NCBI GenBank assembly: GCA_964570565.1
Contig: CAZMYT010000001.1
Location: 372,001 to 436,000, forward strand
Reading direction: 5' to 3'
Length of the DNA: 64,000 nucleotides
DNA from: W0P28-013 sp964570565
GTDB taxonomy: Bacteria; Bacteroidota; Bacteroidia; Bacteroidales; Paludibacteraceae
Shown: piece by piece, positions 23,942 to 31,439 of the stretch
How the letters are laid out: every line of letters starts with the position of its first letter
Position numbering within the stretch: position 1 is the stretch's first letter
Notes under the pieces: generated by a model
The model's input: the letters and a program-made list of their open reading frames with translations, nothing else
What the model was told of the DNA's origin: nothing
Databases searched by the model: none
Made by a program: the position numbers and the translations under genes

Positions 23942-25483
23942 CTAATTTGTAATTATTAATTCGTAAGTGTGTTCTATTTCGTTTATTTCGTTATTGGTTA
24001 ACGCTGCAAATTCATTTTCCCGTGCTCGCTTCGATATTTTCCCGTTATTTTGTTCCAAAAACTTGACTAAAAGTGCCACCATGCTATCTGGCATTTCAAA
24101 CTCATCGTCTAAATAGCGTTTAAACTCATCGTATTTTATCAGATAGTTAATTTCTTGAGGTATAATGTTTTCAATGGTATCTTTTACGCAGTCGTATAAG
24201 AATTCGGTTTGTTGGGTTGCATCAAAGTAGCGATAGAAATCAATGGTGTCGTTTAGCACTTCTACATTGTGTTTCTTGGTTTCTTCCCAATCAATAAAAT
24301 CCAGCAGTGGTCGCGAATAGGACTCCAATACTTGTCGATAATCCACAATATGATTCAGAATGGAAGCCGAGATGGGGAAAATTAGTCCTTGTTGCGAAAA
24401 TTGTTTTTTTGCTAGAACATGGTGAATCAGGTAACGGTGAATACGTCCATTGCCATCTTCAAAGGGGTGAATAAACACAAAGCCAAAGGCAATGACGGCA
24501 GCCGTAATAACCGCATCTATTTCGCTTTTTATCTGTAAATTATAGGTGCTTAATAAGCCATCTATCAGCGACTCCACATCTTGCCATCGTGCCGAAATAT
24601 GAGCTGGAATGGGTTCGCCCGTAATACGGTCATGTTCGCCAACGAATCCACCTGTTTTACGAAATCCCAATGTTATAAATCGTTCGTTTTCAATCACCAC
24701 TTGCTGCAAACGCAGCAATTCTTCCACACTCAAATCGACTACACCTGCTTGTCCAATGGCATTCGCCCATCGGGCGGCACGTTTGCCTTTGGGACTTTCG
24801 CCCTCGATGGTGAATGAGGCCTTAGAATCTTTAAGTAACAGAAACGCCGAAGTGCGGAGCAAAATGTCCTTGTGAATAGCTTTGAGGCTATTTTTATTCA
24901 CATGATCAAATCCTGACGCGATAAAACGTTCTATTTTTTCGGTTTTGCTCACAAGCGGACAGAAATCTCGTGTACCAGGTAAATTGTTTATAATGCGATG
25001 ACGGGGAGAATTTATCGTGTTTGATAAGGCATATTGTTGTTTCTCATTTAATATGGGAATATAGTTGCCTGTTTGCAAATCCGCTAATGGTAGTTTTTTA
25101 TCTAATAGCCACTCGTACAGAAACCATATTTTACGGCAATATTGACTCTGAGGTTCTGCCTCAACCAGCGCAATTACCTCTTTTTGTGAGACTTTTTCGA
25201 ATAATTTTTTGAAGAACAATAAATCGACTCCTTCGTATTTCAAGGCAAAAACAAGTTGGTCGAGTAGCGTTTCATGGGGTTTATGCCGAGGAGTAAATAC
25301 CCGCCAATCTGCCGTTTCGTATCGCTTGTGTTTTTTACTCACTAGGGATAACTTGGCAGGCAATGGCATGGCAATGCCCAAATACGCTATTAACGTCCCA
25401 TAACCCACTAAGAAAGCAGGTTCAGGAGCTGTTCGTCCCTGAAAAATGGTTATTTCTTGTGAAAAATGCTTATTTTCTTCCAT
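23942..25483 (-). CDS. Fic-domain AMP-transferase with N-terminal autoinhibitory motif, inside the hsd locus
   Basis: 513-residue Fic protein. The catalytic motif HPFEDGNGRIHR (about residues 338-349) is complete, so transfer of AMP (or another nucleotide) to a protein target is expected. An inhibitory helix motif S-x-x-x-E-G (SFTIEG, about residue 223) lies before the Fic core, the arrangement of class II Fic proteins that are held inactive until triggered. Residues 1 to about 160 form an extension of unknown function (RYETADWRVFTPRHKP, FALKYEGVDLLFFKKLFEKV). The last 60 residues look like a small winged helix. It lies between the shufflon and hsdR, with hsdR 15 bp behind. A role in phage defence or in control of the restriction system is inferred from position. 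Confidence 0.88.
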   Translation of the reverse strand: MEENKHFSQEITIFQGRTAPEPAFLVGYGTLIAYLGIAMPLPAKLSLVSKKHKRYETADWRVFTPRHKPHETLLDQLVFALKYEGVDLLFFKKLFEKVSQKEVIALVEAEPQSQYCRKIWFLYEWLLDKKLPLADLQTGNYIPILNEKQQYALSNTINSPRHRIINNLPGTRDFCPLVSKTEKIERFIASGFDHVNKNSLKAIHKDILLRTSAFLLLKDSKASFTIEGESPKGKRAARWANAIGQAGVVDLSVEELLRLQQVVIENERFITLGFRKTGGFVGEHDRITGEPIPAHISARWQDVESLIDGLLSTYNLQIKSEIDAVITAAVIAFGFVFIHPFEDGNGRIHRYLIHHVLAKKQFSQQGLIFPISASILNHIVDYRQVLESYSRPLLDFIDWEETKKHNVEVLNDTIDFYRYFDATQQTEFLYDCVKDTIENIIPQEINYLIKYDEFKRYLDDEFEMPDSMVALLVKFLEQNNGKISKRARENEFAALTNNEINEIEHTYELIITN

Positions 25484-25669
25484 ATTTTATGAATATTGCA
25501 TTTTGCAAAGATAATAAAAAACAACGATTGCCATAGAAAAAAGGGTGAAAAACGGCTATTATTAGAAAAAGAGGTTCAAAATGCTTATTGCTTATGAAAA
25601 ATACTTATAATATTATTATTTTTATGAAATATACTTACAAAAAATGATTTACTCTGAAAAATAACTGAT
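25440..25669. repeat. Array of phased 15-bp direct repeats over the Fic gene start
   Basis: Degenerate copies of TGAAAAATGCTTATT on the plus strand begin at 25440, 25460, 25490, 25546, 25575, 25595, 25625 and 25655. Most steps are close to 20 or 30 bp, that is whole helical turns. The first two copies lie within the Fic coding region; the others lie upstream around its -7 element. A 20-bp step is not a codon multiple, so this is not a decayed coding repeat. It looks like a row of binding sites or phased bent DNA. Confidence 0.55.
25506..25513 (-). promoter_or_regulatory. -7 element for the Fic/hsdR unit
   Basis: Minus-strand TATCTTTG, 23 bp before the Fic start and inside the repeat array, fits TAnnTTTG. 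No canonical -33 element. Confidence 0.5.
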
Positions 25670-25702
25670 AAAATGTCGTCTTAATAGGTTTCAACCGCAC
25701 TT

Positions 25703-26113
25703 TTACATTCTAAATAATAAACATAGAAACACTATTGTAACCACCAAAGATGCTATTATGGAAAGTAATGAAATTAAGGTTGTTCTATTTATGGATTTTC
25801 CGTATTTATCTAATTTTGACTTGGGTTGTGACATTATGTTAGATTCAAAGCGACTCTTTTCCATCATTCGATATTCTACGTAGATCAAAAACCATAGATT
25901 AATTAGTGGAATTATTATCATCCAAACAGGAACGTTTACTTTCAGTTGAGAAAGAGTAAAAAATCCAGCAATCATCAAGTTGTTAAATGTAAAAAGATGA
26001 TTGTGTATTCTGTCGAAATAATGCAAAATTTTTTCTTTGCCCTTTTCTTCAATAGCTGTGAATCGAGCCATTGTTTCTTCAACTTCTTTTATTGTTTTAT
26101 CAATTTCGTCCAT
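25703..26113 (-). CDS. Small multi-helix membrane protein in the hsd locus, unknown function
   Basis: 136 residues. A charged amphipathic N-terminal helix (about 1-35, EIDKTIKEVEETMARF) precedes three hydrophobic segments at about 40-57, 61-80 and 111-134. I recognise no family. It sits between the recombinase and the Fic gene, with its own two-element promoter and a palindrome upstream, and a gap of 220 bp before the Fic start. Small membrane proteins of this kind are common effectors or partners in defence loci, but nothing in the sequence proves such a role. Confidence 0.65.
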   Translation of the reverse strand: MDEIDKTIKEVEETMARFTAIEEKGKEKILHYFDRIHNHLFTFNNLMIAGFFTLSQLKVNVPVWMIIIPLINLWFLIYVEYRMMEKSRFESNIMSQPKSKLDKYGKSINRTTLISLLSIIASLVVTIVFLCLLFRM

Positions 26114-26132
26114 AAATATTTTTTTAAGACTT

Positions 26133-26162
26133 CAAAGTTACTATTTTTTAGTAATCTATCAA
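26133..26162 (-). promoter_or_regulatory. Promoter for the small membrane protein gene
   Basis: Minus-strand TTG (26160-26162), a 19-bp spacer and TAACTTTG (26133-26140), 20 bp before the start codon. Confidence 0.65.
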
Positions 26163-26168
26163 TAGATT
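26153..26168. promoter_or_regulatory. 16-bp palindrome over the -33 element, possible operator
   Basis: AATCTAT-CA-ATAGATT is a perfect inverted repeat that covers the -33 element of the membrane protein promoter and touches the recombinase stop codon. It lacks a T-run, so an operator is more likely than a terminator. Confidence 0.4.
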
Positions 26169-27094
26169 TATCGTAACGACTTCAACATCTGTTCAATCGC
26201 TTTTTTCTTTTGTTCCATGTTTGGATGAACGTATAAATTTAGCGTGGTGCTGATATTGGAATGTCCCAATAGCACACTTACGGTTTTGTAATCGCATTTG
26301 CTTTCGATGCAACGGGTGGCAAAGCTGTGGCGCAAACCATGAAATTTGAGTTTTGGCATTTCTAGTTCTTGCATCAACAGTTCATAATAACTCCGATAGG
26401 TGCGAGGTTCGGTGGGTTTAGCATCGTTGGTGAGCACGTAAAAGGAGTTGTTTACCACTTTTTTAATCGGTTTCAGTATGCGTAGTAAATCCCGACTTAT
26501 GGGAATATCGCGCATGGAATTTTTGGTTTTGGGCGTATCGAGCACCAGCTCGGTTTTGCGTGTGCCATCTTCTACCGTATAAATGCGTTGAATGGTCCGC
26601 CGTACACTTATAATGCCTGTGTTTACGTCAATGTCTTCCCACGTGAGGGCGCATATTTCGCCAATGCGCATGCCAGAACTCAAGCAGATGTAAACGCCTA
26701 AATTCCGAAACGTGAAATGGTCTTGAATGTAGTTCATTATTTTTTTCTGATTGGTGCGACTTAAGACTTCCAATTGGTGGCTCTCGCGTTCGGTGGGAAA
26801 CTGAATATCGAACGGATTGTAGTTAATCCACTTGTTTTTAGCTCCGAATTTCAGAATCATTTTCAACACAATCAACATGTCTTTGATGGTTTTTTGACTC
26901 AATCCTTGTTCTAATTTTTGCAGCACAAATGTCTGTACCTGCGCTTCTTCTATGACTTGACAATCGCCGAAAACGGGCAGTAAATGGTTCTCAATAAGCA
27001 GCATATAAGCCGCATAACTCGATTTTTTGACATACTGTTTTTTGTCGGCTCGCCATAATTTTGCAATTTCTGATAGGTTCTTTTCTTCGTTCAT
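26168..27094 (-). CDS. Tyrosine recombinase, likely hsdS invertase
   Basis: 308-residue XerC/phage-integrase-type enzyme that cuts and rejoins DNA through a tyrosine. N-terminal SAM-like core-binding domain at about 5-95 (SYAAYMLLIENHLLPVFG). The catalytic domain shows Arg in SSGMRIGEICALTW (about 138), HGLRHSFATR (about 250), LLGHSNISTTLNLY with the nucleophilic Tyr near 288. It lies directly beside the left outer inverted repeat of the two hsdS genes and has its own promoter outside the invertible segment. This fits the recombinases that flip hsdS genes in other bacteria. An unrelated integrase is unlikely, since no attachment-site duplication or element cargo is seen. Confidence 0.9.
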   Translation of the reverse strand: MNEEKNLSEIAKLWRADKKQYVKKSSYAAYMLLIENHLLPVFGDCQVIEEAQVQTFVLQKLEQGLSQKTIKDMLIVLKMILKFGAKNKWINYNPFDIQFPTERESHQLEVLSRTNQKKIMNYIQDHFTFRNLGVYICLSSGMRIGEICALTWEDIDVNTGIISVRRTIQRIYTVEDGTRKTELVLDTPKTKNSMRDIPISRDLLRILKPIKKVVNNSFYVLTNDAKPTEPRTYRSYYELLMQELEMPKLKFHGLRHSFATRCIESKCDYKTVSVLLGHSNISTTLNLYVHPNMEQKKKAIEQMLKSLR

Positions 27095-27126
27095 TTCTGG
27101 ATTTTGTTGGTTTATACTAAAATTTC

Positions 27127-27159
27127 CAAAGTTACCAAAAGAAGATTTTAAAACCTCAA
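27127..27159 (-). promoter_or_regulatory. Promoter for the tyrosine recombinase
   Basis: Minus-strand TTG (27157-27159), 22-bp spacer, TAACTTTG (27127-27134). It lies outside the outer repeat, so its expression should not depend on the inversion state. Confidence 0.6.
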
Positions 27160-27169
27160 GTTAAGTCCT

Positions 27170-27220
27170 TAAGGTTGAGAATTTGGGCAAAATGCCTCGT
27201 CTGAGATTCCCAGAATTCCA
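27170..27220. repeat. Outer inverted repeat of the hsdS shufflon, left copy
   Basis: 51 bp, perfectly complementary to 29402-29452. It encodes the shared HsdS N-terminus (GKMPRLRFPEF) in both genes. Confidence 0.95.
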
Positions 27221-28316
27221 AGGAAAATGGGAAACCAAGGAAATAGGACAAATAATGAAAATAGGTAGTGGGAAAGATTATAAACATCTTGGTGAAGGTG
27301 ATATTCCTGTTTTTGGTACAGGAGGATATATGACATCTGTTAATGATTATCTAATGAATGGTGAAACCATCTGTATTGGACGAAAAGGAACCATTAACAA
27401 ACCATTTTATCACTGTGGAAAATTTTGGACAGTTGATACGCTTTTTTATACACATTCCTTTAAAAATACCATCCCTAGATTTGCATTATACATTTTTGAG
27501 AAAATAAACTGGTTGCAATATAACGAAGCGTCTGGTGTTCCAAGTCTATCTAAAAGTACCATTGAACAGATAGAAATCTCGATACCGTTCCTTCCTGAAC
27601 AGAAAAAAATAGCCTCGTTGTTATCTTTAATAGATGAGCGTATAGAATGCCAAAGGAAAATAATTGAGGGCTTACAATCTTATAAAAGTGCTGTGAGCAA
27701 AAAGATTTTCTCGCAAGAATTGCGATTTAAAAATCAAGACGAAAAGGACTTTCCTGATTGGGAAATGTATAAATTAGGTCAACTATTAATCGAAGCCAAT
27801 GAGAAAACGACTCGAACCAATCAATATCGCATTTTATCTTCCACAGCTAAAGGCCTGTTTAATCAAGATGAATATTTTACACGAGATATTGCAAGTAAAG
27901 ACAATACTGGTTATAAAATACTGAAAAAAGGGCAGCTAGTTTTTAGCCCTCAAAATCTATGGCTTGGGAATATAAACGTGAATATGAATTTTGAAATAGG
28001 AATTGTATCACCTTCCTATAAAATATTTTCTTTCAATGAGACATACACGATTCCAACTTTCTGCCAATATATCTTATTAACGCCTAAAATGATGTATGAA
28101 TATGAACAATCTTCTGTTCAAGGAGCTAGTGTAGTAAGGCGAAACTTAGATATGGAAAAGTTTTATCAAATTGAAGTTTTAATGCCAGCTTTAGAAGAAC
28201 AAATAAAAATTGCTAACTTTTTATCTTGTATTGACCAGAAAGTAAACCTTGAAATAGCTTTATTAGAGCAATTAAAATCACAAAAGCAATATCTTTTACA
28301 GCAACTTTTTATATAA
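27183..28316 (+). CDS. hsdS: Silent hsdS cassette (inverted, no own start region)
   Basis: 377 codons of a complete specificity subunit with two target recognition domains (about 15-140 and 200-340) and two conserved helical spacers (LLSLIDERIECQRKII and the C-terminal LLEQLKSQKQYLLQQLFI). The frame opens with a TTG inside the outer repeat and lacks the first eight or so codons and the promoter that the minus-strand copy has. Upstream is only the divergent recombinase promoter. It is therefore probably not expressed in this orientation and acts as a store of alternative recognition domains. Inversion at the repeats would join it in frame to the expressed start. Confidence 0.88.
   Translation: MGKMPRLRFPEFQGKWETKEIGQIMKIGSGKDYKHLGEGDIPVFGTGGYMTSVNDYLMNGETICIGRKGTINKPFYHCGKFWTVDTLFYTHSFKNTIPRFALYIFEKINWLQYNEASGVPSLSKSTIEQIEISIPFLPEQKKIASLLSLIDERIECQRKIIEGLQSYKSAVSKKIFSQELRFKNQDEKDFPDWEMYKLGQLLIEANEKTTRTNQYRILSSTAKGLFNQDEYFTRDIASKDNTGYKILKKGQLVFSPQNLWLGNINVNMNFEIGIVSPSYKIFSFNETYTIPTFCQYILLTPKMMYEYEQSSVQGASVVRRNLDMEKFYQIEVLMPALEEQIKIANFLSCIDQKVNLEIALLEQLKSQKQYLLQQLFI
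27618..27664. repeat. Inner inverted repeat of the hsdS shufflon, left copy
   Basis: 47 bp that match the complement of 28904-28950 with three mismatches. It encodes the central conserved helix between the two recognition domains (LLSLIDERIECQRKII). Confidence 0.88.
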
Positions 28317-29478
28317 ATAGATTTTGCAATAAGTAGGTTTTCTGTTGTTTGTATTGTTCTAATAGTTGTTTTTCGGTTTCTATTTTTGCATCTAAAGAAG
28401 CAAGGGAATTGGCAATTTGGGTTTGTTCTCCTGAAGAAACCGTTATTGACACTTTAAAATTACGTAAATCCTTTTGTTGAATATTGGGTAATCCTGAACC
28501 AACACGTAATTTCATTATTTTATCTTCATTAAATTTTAAAAGATGATAAAAATAAATTAGGTTAATTGTGGATTTAGGAACTATTTTGTAGCAATGTCCT
28601 CCTAGCCAAAAGTTTGAAGTTAAAAAATTTACATATCCACAAGAATTACCACCTTCGCTTATTGTTATGGTATTGGCATTTGTGTTATATTTATCTGTGT
28701 AGCCAGAAAAATTAACGCCTCCATTTAAGCATGGATAAATTCCTTTTTCTGTCAAATCCTCTTTGTTTAGTTGCTCTCCTTTCTTTATATCCGTAAAATC
28801 GTCCAATTTGAGTTCTTTCCATTGAGTCTTTTCTCTTGTGAACCTCATTTGTTGCTTAAAAATTTTCTCCCTAATAATTCGCATTGCGGTCTCAAGTTGG
28901 TTTATTATTTTCCTTTGGCATTGTATACGTTTATCTATTAAAGATAACAAGTCTGCAATACGCTTTTGCTCTAAAAGAGATGGATATGGTAATTTTATTT
29001 CTGAAAAGTAACCGTAACTAATCATTTTTCCATCTCGAATTCCTTCAAGTTTTTTATTTAATTCAAGAATATATCTGTCTGTTTTCAAATAATATTTGAA
29101 AAAATAATCACTAATCGCAATTTTTGATTTTAAAATAACATATGCAGGACTGCATATCCCATCGTATTCAGAGTATTCAATTCCTCCTTGGAATGATCTC
29201 AGGCTAATAATAAAATTCCCTTTTCGCACAACTTTATAAGAGCTAATACTTTTATCCGTAACTGTAATTTTATAATCAATCAAGTCTCTAGGAATAGCTC
29301 CATGTTCTTGAGATATTGCCAGTATAGGCAATTCAGATGTGTGATTTTTATCTGAGATAGATTTAAAAATTTCATTTCCGTTCTTTTCTTCCCATTCTTC
29401 ATGGAATTCTGGGAATCTCAGACGAGGCATTTTGCCCAAATTCTCAACCTTAGTCTTGCTATCTGTTTGTTTTGTCAT
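28309..29478 (-). CDS. hsdS: Type I restriction specificity subunit (expressed copy)
   Basis: 389-residue subunit that chooses the bipartite DNA target for both methylation and cleavage. Two target recognition domains (about 30-160 and 205-350) alternate with conserved helices (LLSLIDKRIQCQRKII and LLEQYKQQKTYLLQNLFI). It lies 94 bp after hsdM on the same strand and starts with MTKQTDSKT, which is outside the invertible segment, so this is the copy in expression position. Its recognition domains differ from those of the opposite copy, while the N-terminus, centre and C-terminus are shared. The two genes overlap by 8 bp at their stop codons, exactly at the centre of symmetry. Confidence 0.95.
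   Translation of the reverse strand: MTKQTDSKTKVENLGKMPRLRFPEFHEEWEEKNGNEIFKSISDKNHTSELPILAISQEHGAIPRDLIDYKITVTDKSISSYKVVRKGNFIISLRSFQGGIEYSEYDGICSPAYVILKSKIAISDYFFKYYLKTDRYILELNKKLEGIRDGKMISYGYFSEIKLPYPSLLEQKRIADLLSLIDKRIQCQRKIINQLETAMRIIREKIFKQQMRFTREKTQWKELKLDDFTDIKKGEQLNKEDLTEKGIYPCLNGGVNFSGYTDKYNTNANTITISEGGNSCGYVNFLTSNFWLGGHCYKIVPKSTINLIYFYHLLKFNEDKIMKLRVGSGLPNIQQKDLRNFKVSITVSSGEQTQIANSLASLDAKIETEKQLLEQYKQQKTYLLQNLFI
28904..28950. repeat. Inner inverted repeat of the hsdS shufflon, right copy
   Basis: Partner of 27618-27664 (44 of 47 positions complementary), in the central spacer of the expressed hsdS. Confidence 0.88.
29402..29452. repeat. Outer inverted repeat of the hsdS shufflon, right copy
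   Basis: 51 bp, perfect complement of 27170-27220. It covers about codons 9-26 of the expressed hsdS. Confidence 0.95.
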
Positions 29479-29572
29479 ATCGGTTATTGCGTTGTGTTTC
29501 TACAAATAATTAGGGATTTGCACCTATAAAAAAAGAGTTTAGTGCTCCTGATTTCAGTTGACGGTTGTTAGC

Positions 29573-31159
29573 TTAAAAAACTAAGCCGAGTTCTTTAAAG
29601 TAAACGTCTATTTGCTGGTCCAATTCGGTACGTTTTGTTTCTAACGCTTTAATTTCGCGCATCACGGCGTAAATGTCTATTTCCGCTTCTTCTTCAAAGG
29701 TGTCCACATATCTTGGTATGTTCAGGTTGTAGTCGTTTTGTGCAATTTCTTCCAAACTCACCGCTTTGCTGTACTTTTCTAGTTCGGTTCGGTTACGAAA
29801 CGTGTCAATAATTTTGTTGATGTGCTCATCGCGCAACACATTTTGTGTTTTTATTTTTTCGAAATCGTTGCTGGCATCTATAAATAGAATATTATCGGGA
29901 TTTTCGCGGCATTTTTTGAATACCAAAATACAAGTTGGAATACTGGTGCCATAAAATATGTTGGCAGGTAATCCAATAACGGCATCCAAAAAGTTCTTGT
30001 TCTCAATCAAATAGCGACGTATGTGTTGTTCGGCTCCACCACGGAATAGTGCACCGTGAGGCAGCACAATGGCCATCGTTCCATTTTCGGCTAAATGGTA
30101 AATCATGTGTTGTACAAAGGCGTAATCGGCTTTGCTACTTGGCGCTAATTTGCCATATTGGCTGAAACGGTCGTCGGTTGTAAAGAGCGGATTGGCGCTC
30201 CATTGTGCCGAGAAAGGTGGATTGGCTACAATGGCTTCAAACTGCTTATCAAGATGCTGTGGACGCTCAAGCGTGTCCTCTTGTTTGATGTCAAATTTGC
30301 GATAATGCACACCGTGCAAAATCATGTTCATACGAGCCAAGTTGTACGTGGTGCGGTTCATTTCCTGTCCGTAAAAGTTGTTTACTTCTTTTACTTCTTT
30401 GGCAACACGCAGCAGCAGAGAACCTGAACCACAGGTTGGATCATATACTGATTTTAATTTTTGTTTCTCCGTGGTTACAATTTTTGCCAGAATTTTAGAC
30501 ACTTCCTGCGGTGTGTAAAATTCGCCTGCTTTTTTCCCTGCGCCGCTAGCAAATTGTCCAATCAGATATTCGTAAGCATCGCCTAACACATCTAATTCTG
30601 TGCTTTGTAGTTTGAAATCGATATTATCGAGATGAGCTAGTACCTTGGCAATAATGCTATTTCTGGCTTCGGGCGTTTTGCCGAGTTTAGTGCTGTTTAG
30701 GTCCATATCTTCGAAGAGGTTGTCAAAATCTTCTTCGCTGGCTGTTCCCATGGTGCTTAGCTGAATATTGGTCAGAATTTTTTGTAGATCTTCTAATATG
30801 AAATTGGTTTTAGTGTCGTCAAACGCATCTTCGATGGAGTTGTCGCCATTGCCACGTTTCGCAATTTCCGAAAATAACTCTTCGGGTTTCAAAAAATAAC
30901 CTAATTTTTCCAAGGCTTCGTCTTTTATCGCCTCTAAGTATTCTGCGGATTTAGCCATTTTGGGCGTAATTTCGCGAAATCGGATATTGTCTTGTTTCAA
31001 TATCTCGTTGGCGAAGATGTCCATTTTTTCGCTCAAATATTTATAGAAAATAAATCCCAAAATGTAATCACGAAATTCGTCCGCATTCATTTTTCCTCTT
31101 AACGTGTTGGCGATGTTCCAAAGTTGCTGCTCTAATACTCGTTTCTGTTCTTCGCTCAT
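29573..31159 (-). CDS. hsdM: Type I restriction-modification DNA methyltransferase, M subunit
   Basis: 528-residue adenine-N6 methyltransferase. The N-terminal HsdM helical domain (about 1-150, LWNIANTLRGKMNADEFRDY) is followed by the catalytic domain with the SAM motif DPTCGSGSLLL (about 240) and the N6-adenine motif NPPF (about 310). With HsdS it methylates host DNA and with HsdR forms the restriction complex. It is the first gene of the locus. The expressed hsdS follows 94 bp behind, and a -7 element lies about 130 bp upstream. Full length and intact. Confidence 0.96.
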   Translation of the reverse strand: MSEEQKRVLEQQLWNIANTLRGKMNADEFRDYILGFIFYKYLSEKMDIFANEILKQDNIRFREITPKMAKSAEYLEAIKDEALEKLGYFLKPEELFSEIAKRGNGDNSIEDAFDDTKTNFILEDLQKILTNIQLSTMGTASEEDFDNLFEDMDLNSTKLGKTPEARNSIIAKVLAHLDNIDFKLQSTELDVLGDAYEYLIGQFASGAGKKAGEFYTPQEVSKILAKIVTTEKQKLKSVYDPTCGSGSLLLRVAKEVKEVNNFYGQEMNRTTYNLARMNMILHGVHYRKFDIKQEDTLERPQHLDKQFEAIVANPPFSAQWSANPLFTTDDRFSQYGKLAPSSKADYAFVQHMIYHLAENGTMAIVLPHGALFRGGAEQHIRRYLIENKNFLDAVIGLPANIFYGTSIPTCILVFKKCRENPDNILFIDASNDFEKIKTQNVLRDEHINKIIDTFRNRTELEKYSKAVSLEEIAQNDYNLNIPRYVDTFEEEAEIDIYAVMREIKALETKRTELDQQIDVYFKELGLVF

Positions 31160-31286
31160 AGTATATCCTCTTGTTATGTGTTGATTTGTTGTGTTTTATA
31201 ATTTTTAGAAAGGGCTTTTTGCATCATTTCTGATTGCTTTTCAAGTCGTTACATGCTAGCGTAAAAAAGCAAATGCGCAAAACACG

Positions 31287-31294
31287 CAAATATA
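31287..31294 (-). promoter_or_regulatory. -7 element for the hsd operon
   Basis: Minus-strand TATATTTG, 127 bp before hsdM. It would give a leader of about 120 nt. No -33 element at normal spacing. Confidence 0.4.
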
Positions 31295-31385
31295 CGAAAG
31301 TTTTTTCAAGCCACAGCCATGTTTTTTGACATAAATTTGGTGTTTTTTAGGTTTTGTGTGGCGGTGTAAAAAATGCGTGTCGCTA

Positions 31386-31417
31386 TTTGAGCAGCTGCAA
31401 AAAATAGTGTACCTTTG
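31386..31417 (+). promoter_or_regulatory. Promoter for the M16 peptidase gene
   Basis: TTTG (31386-31389), 20-bp spacer, TACCTTTG (31410-31417). It lies inside the extended frame that starts at 31356, which shows that the true start is the ATG at 31440. Confidence 0.75.
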
Positions 31418-31439
31418 CTACTTCATATTTCTGCGTTAC

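Noticed and set aside
26168..27094. Integrase of a mobile element or genomic island
   Set aside because: It sits beside the hsdS inverted repeats, no tRNA or attachment duplication borders the locus, and there is no element cargo; an hsdS invertase explains it better.
27183..28316. The plus-strand hsdS as a decayed pseudogene
   Set aside because: The frame is complete with both recognition domains and intact repeats; missing start and promoter are what a shufflon cassette should lack.
31356..31439. 28-codon N-terminal extension of the M16 peptidase
   Set aside because: A two-element promoter lies inside it and the residues do not resemble the M16 N-terminus.
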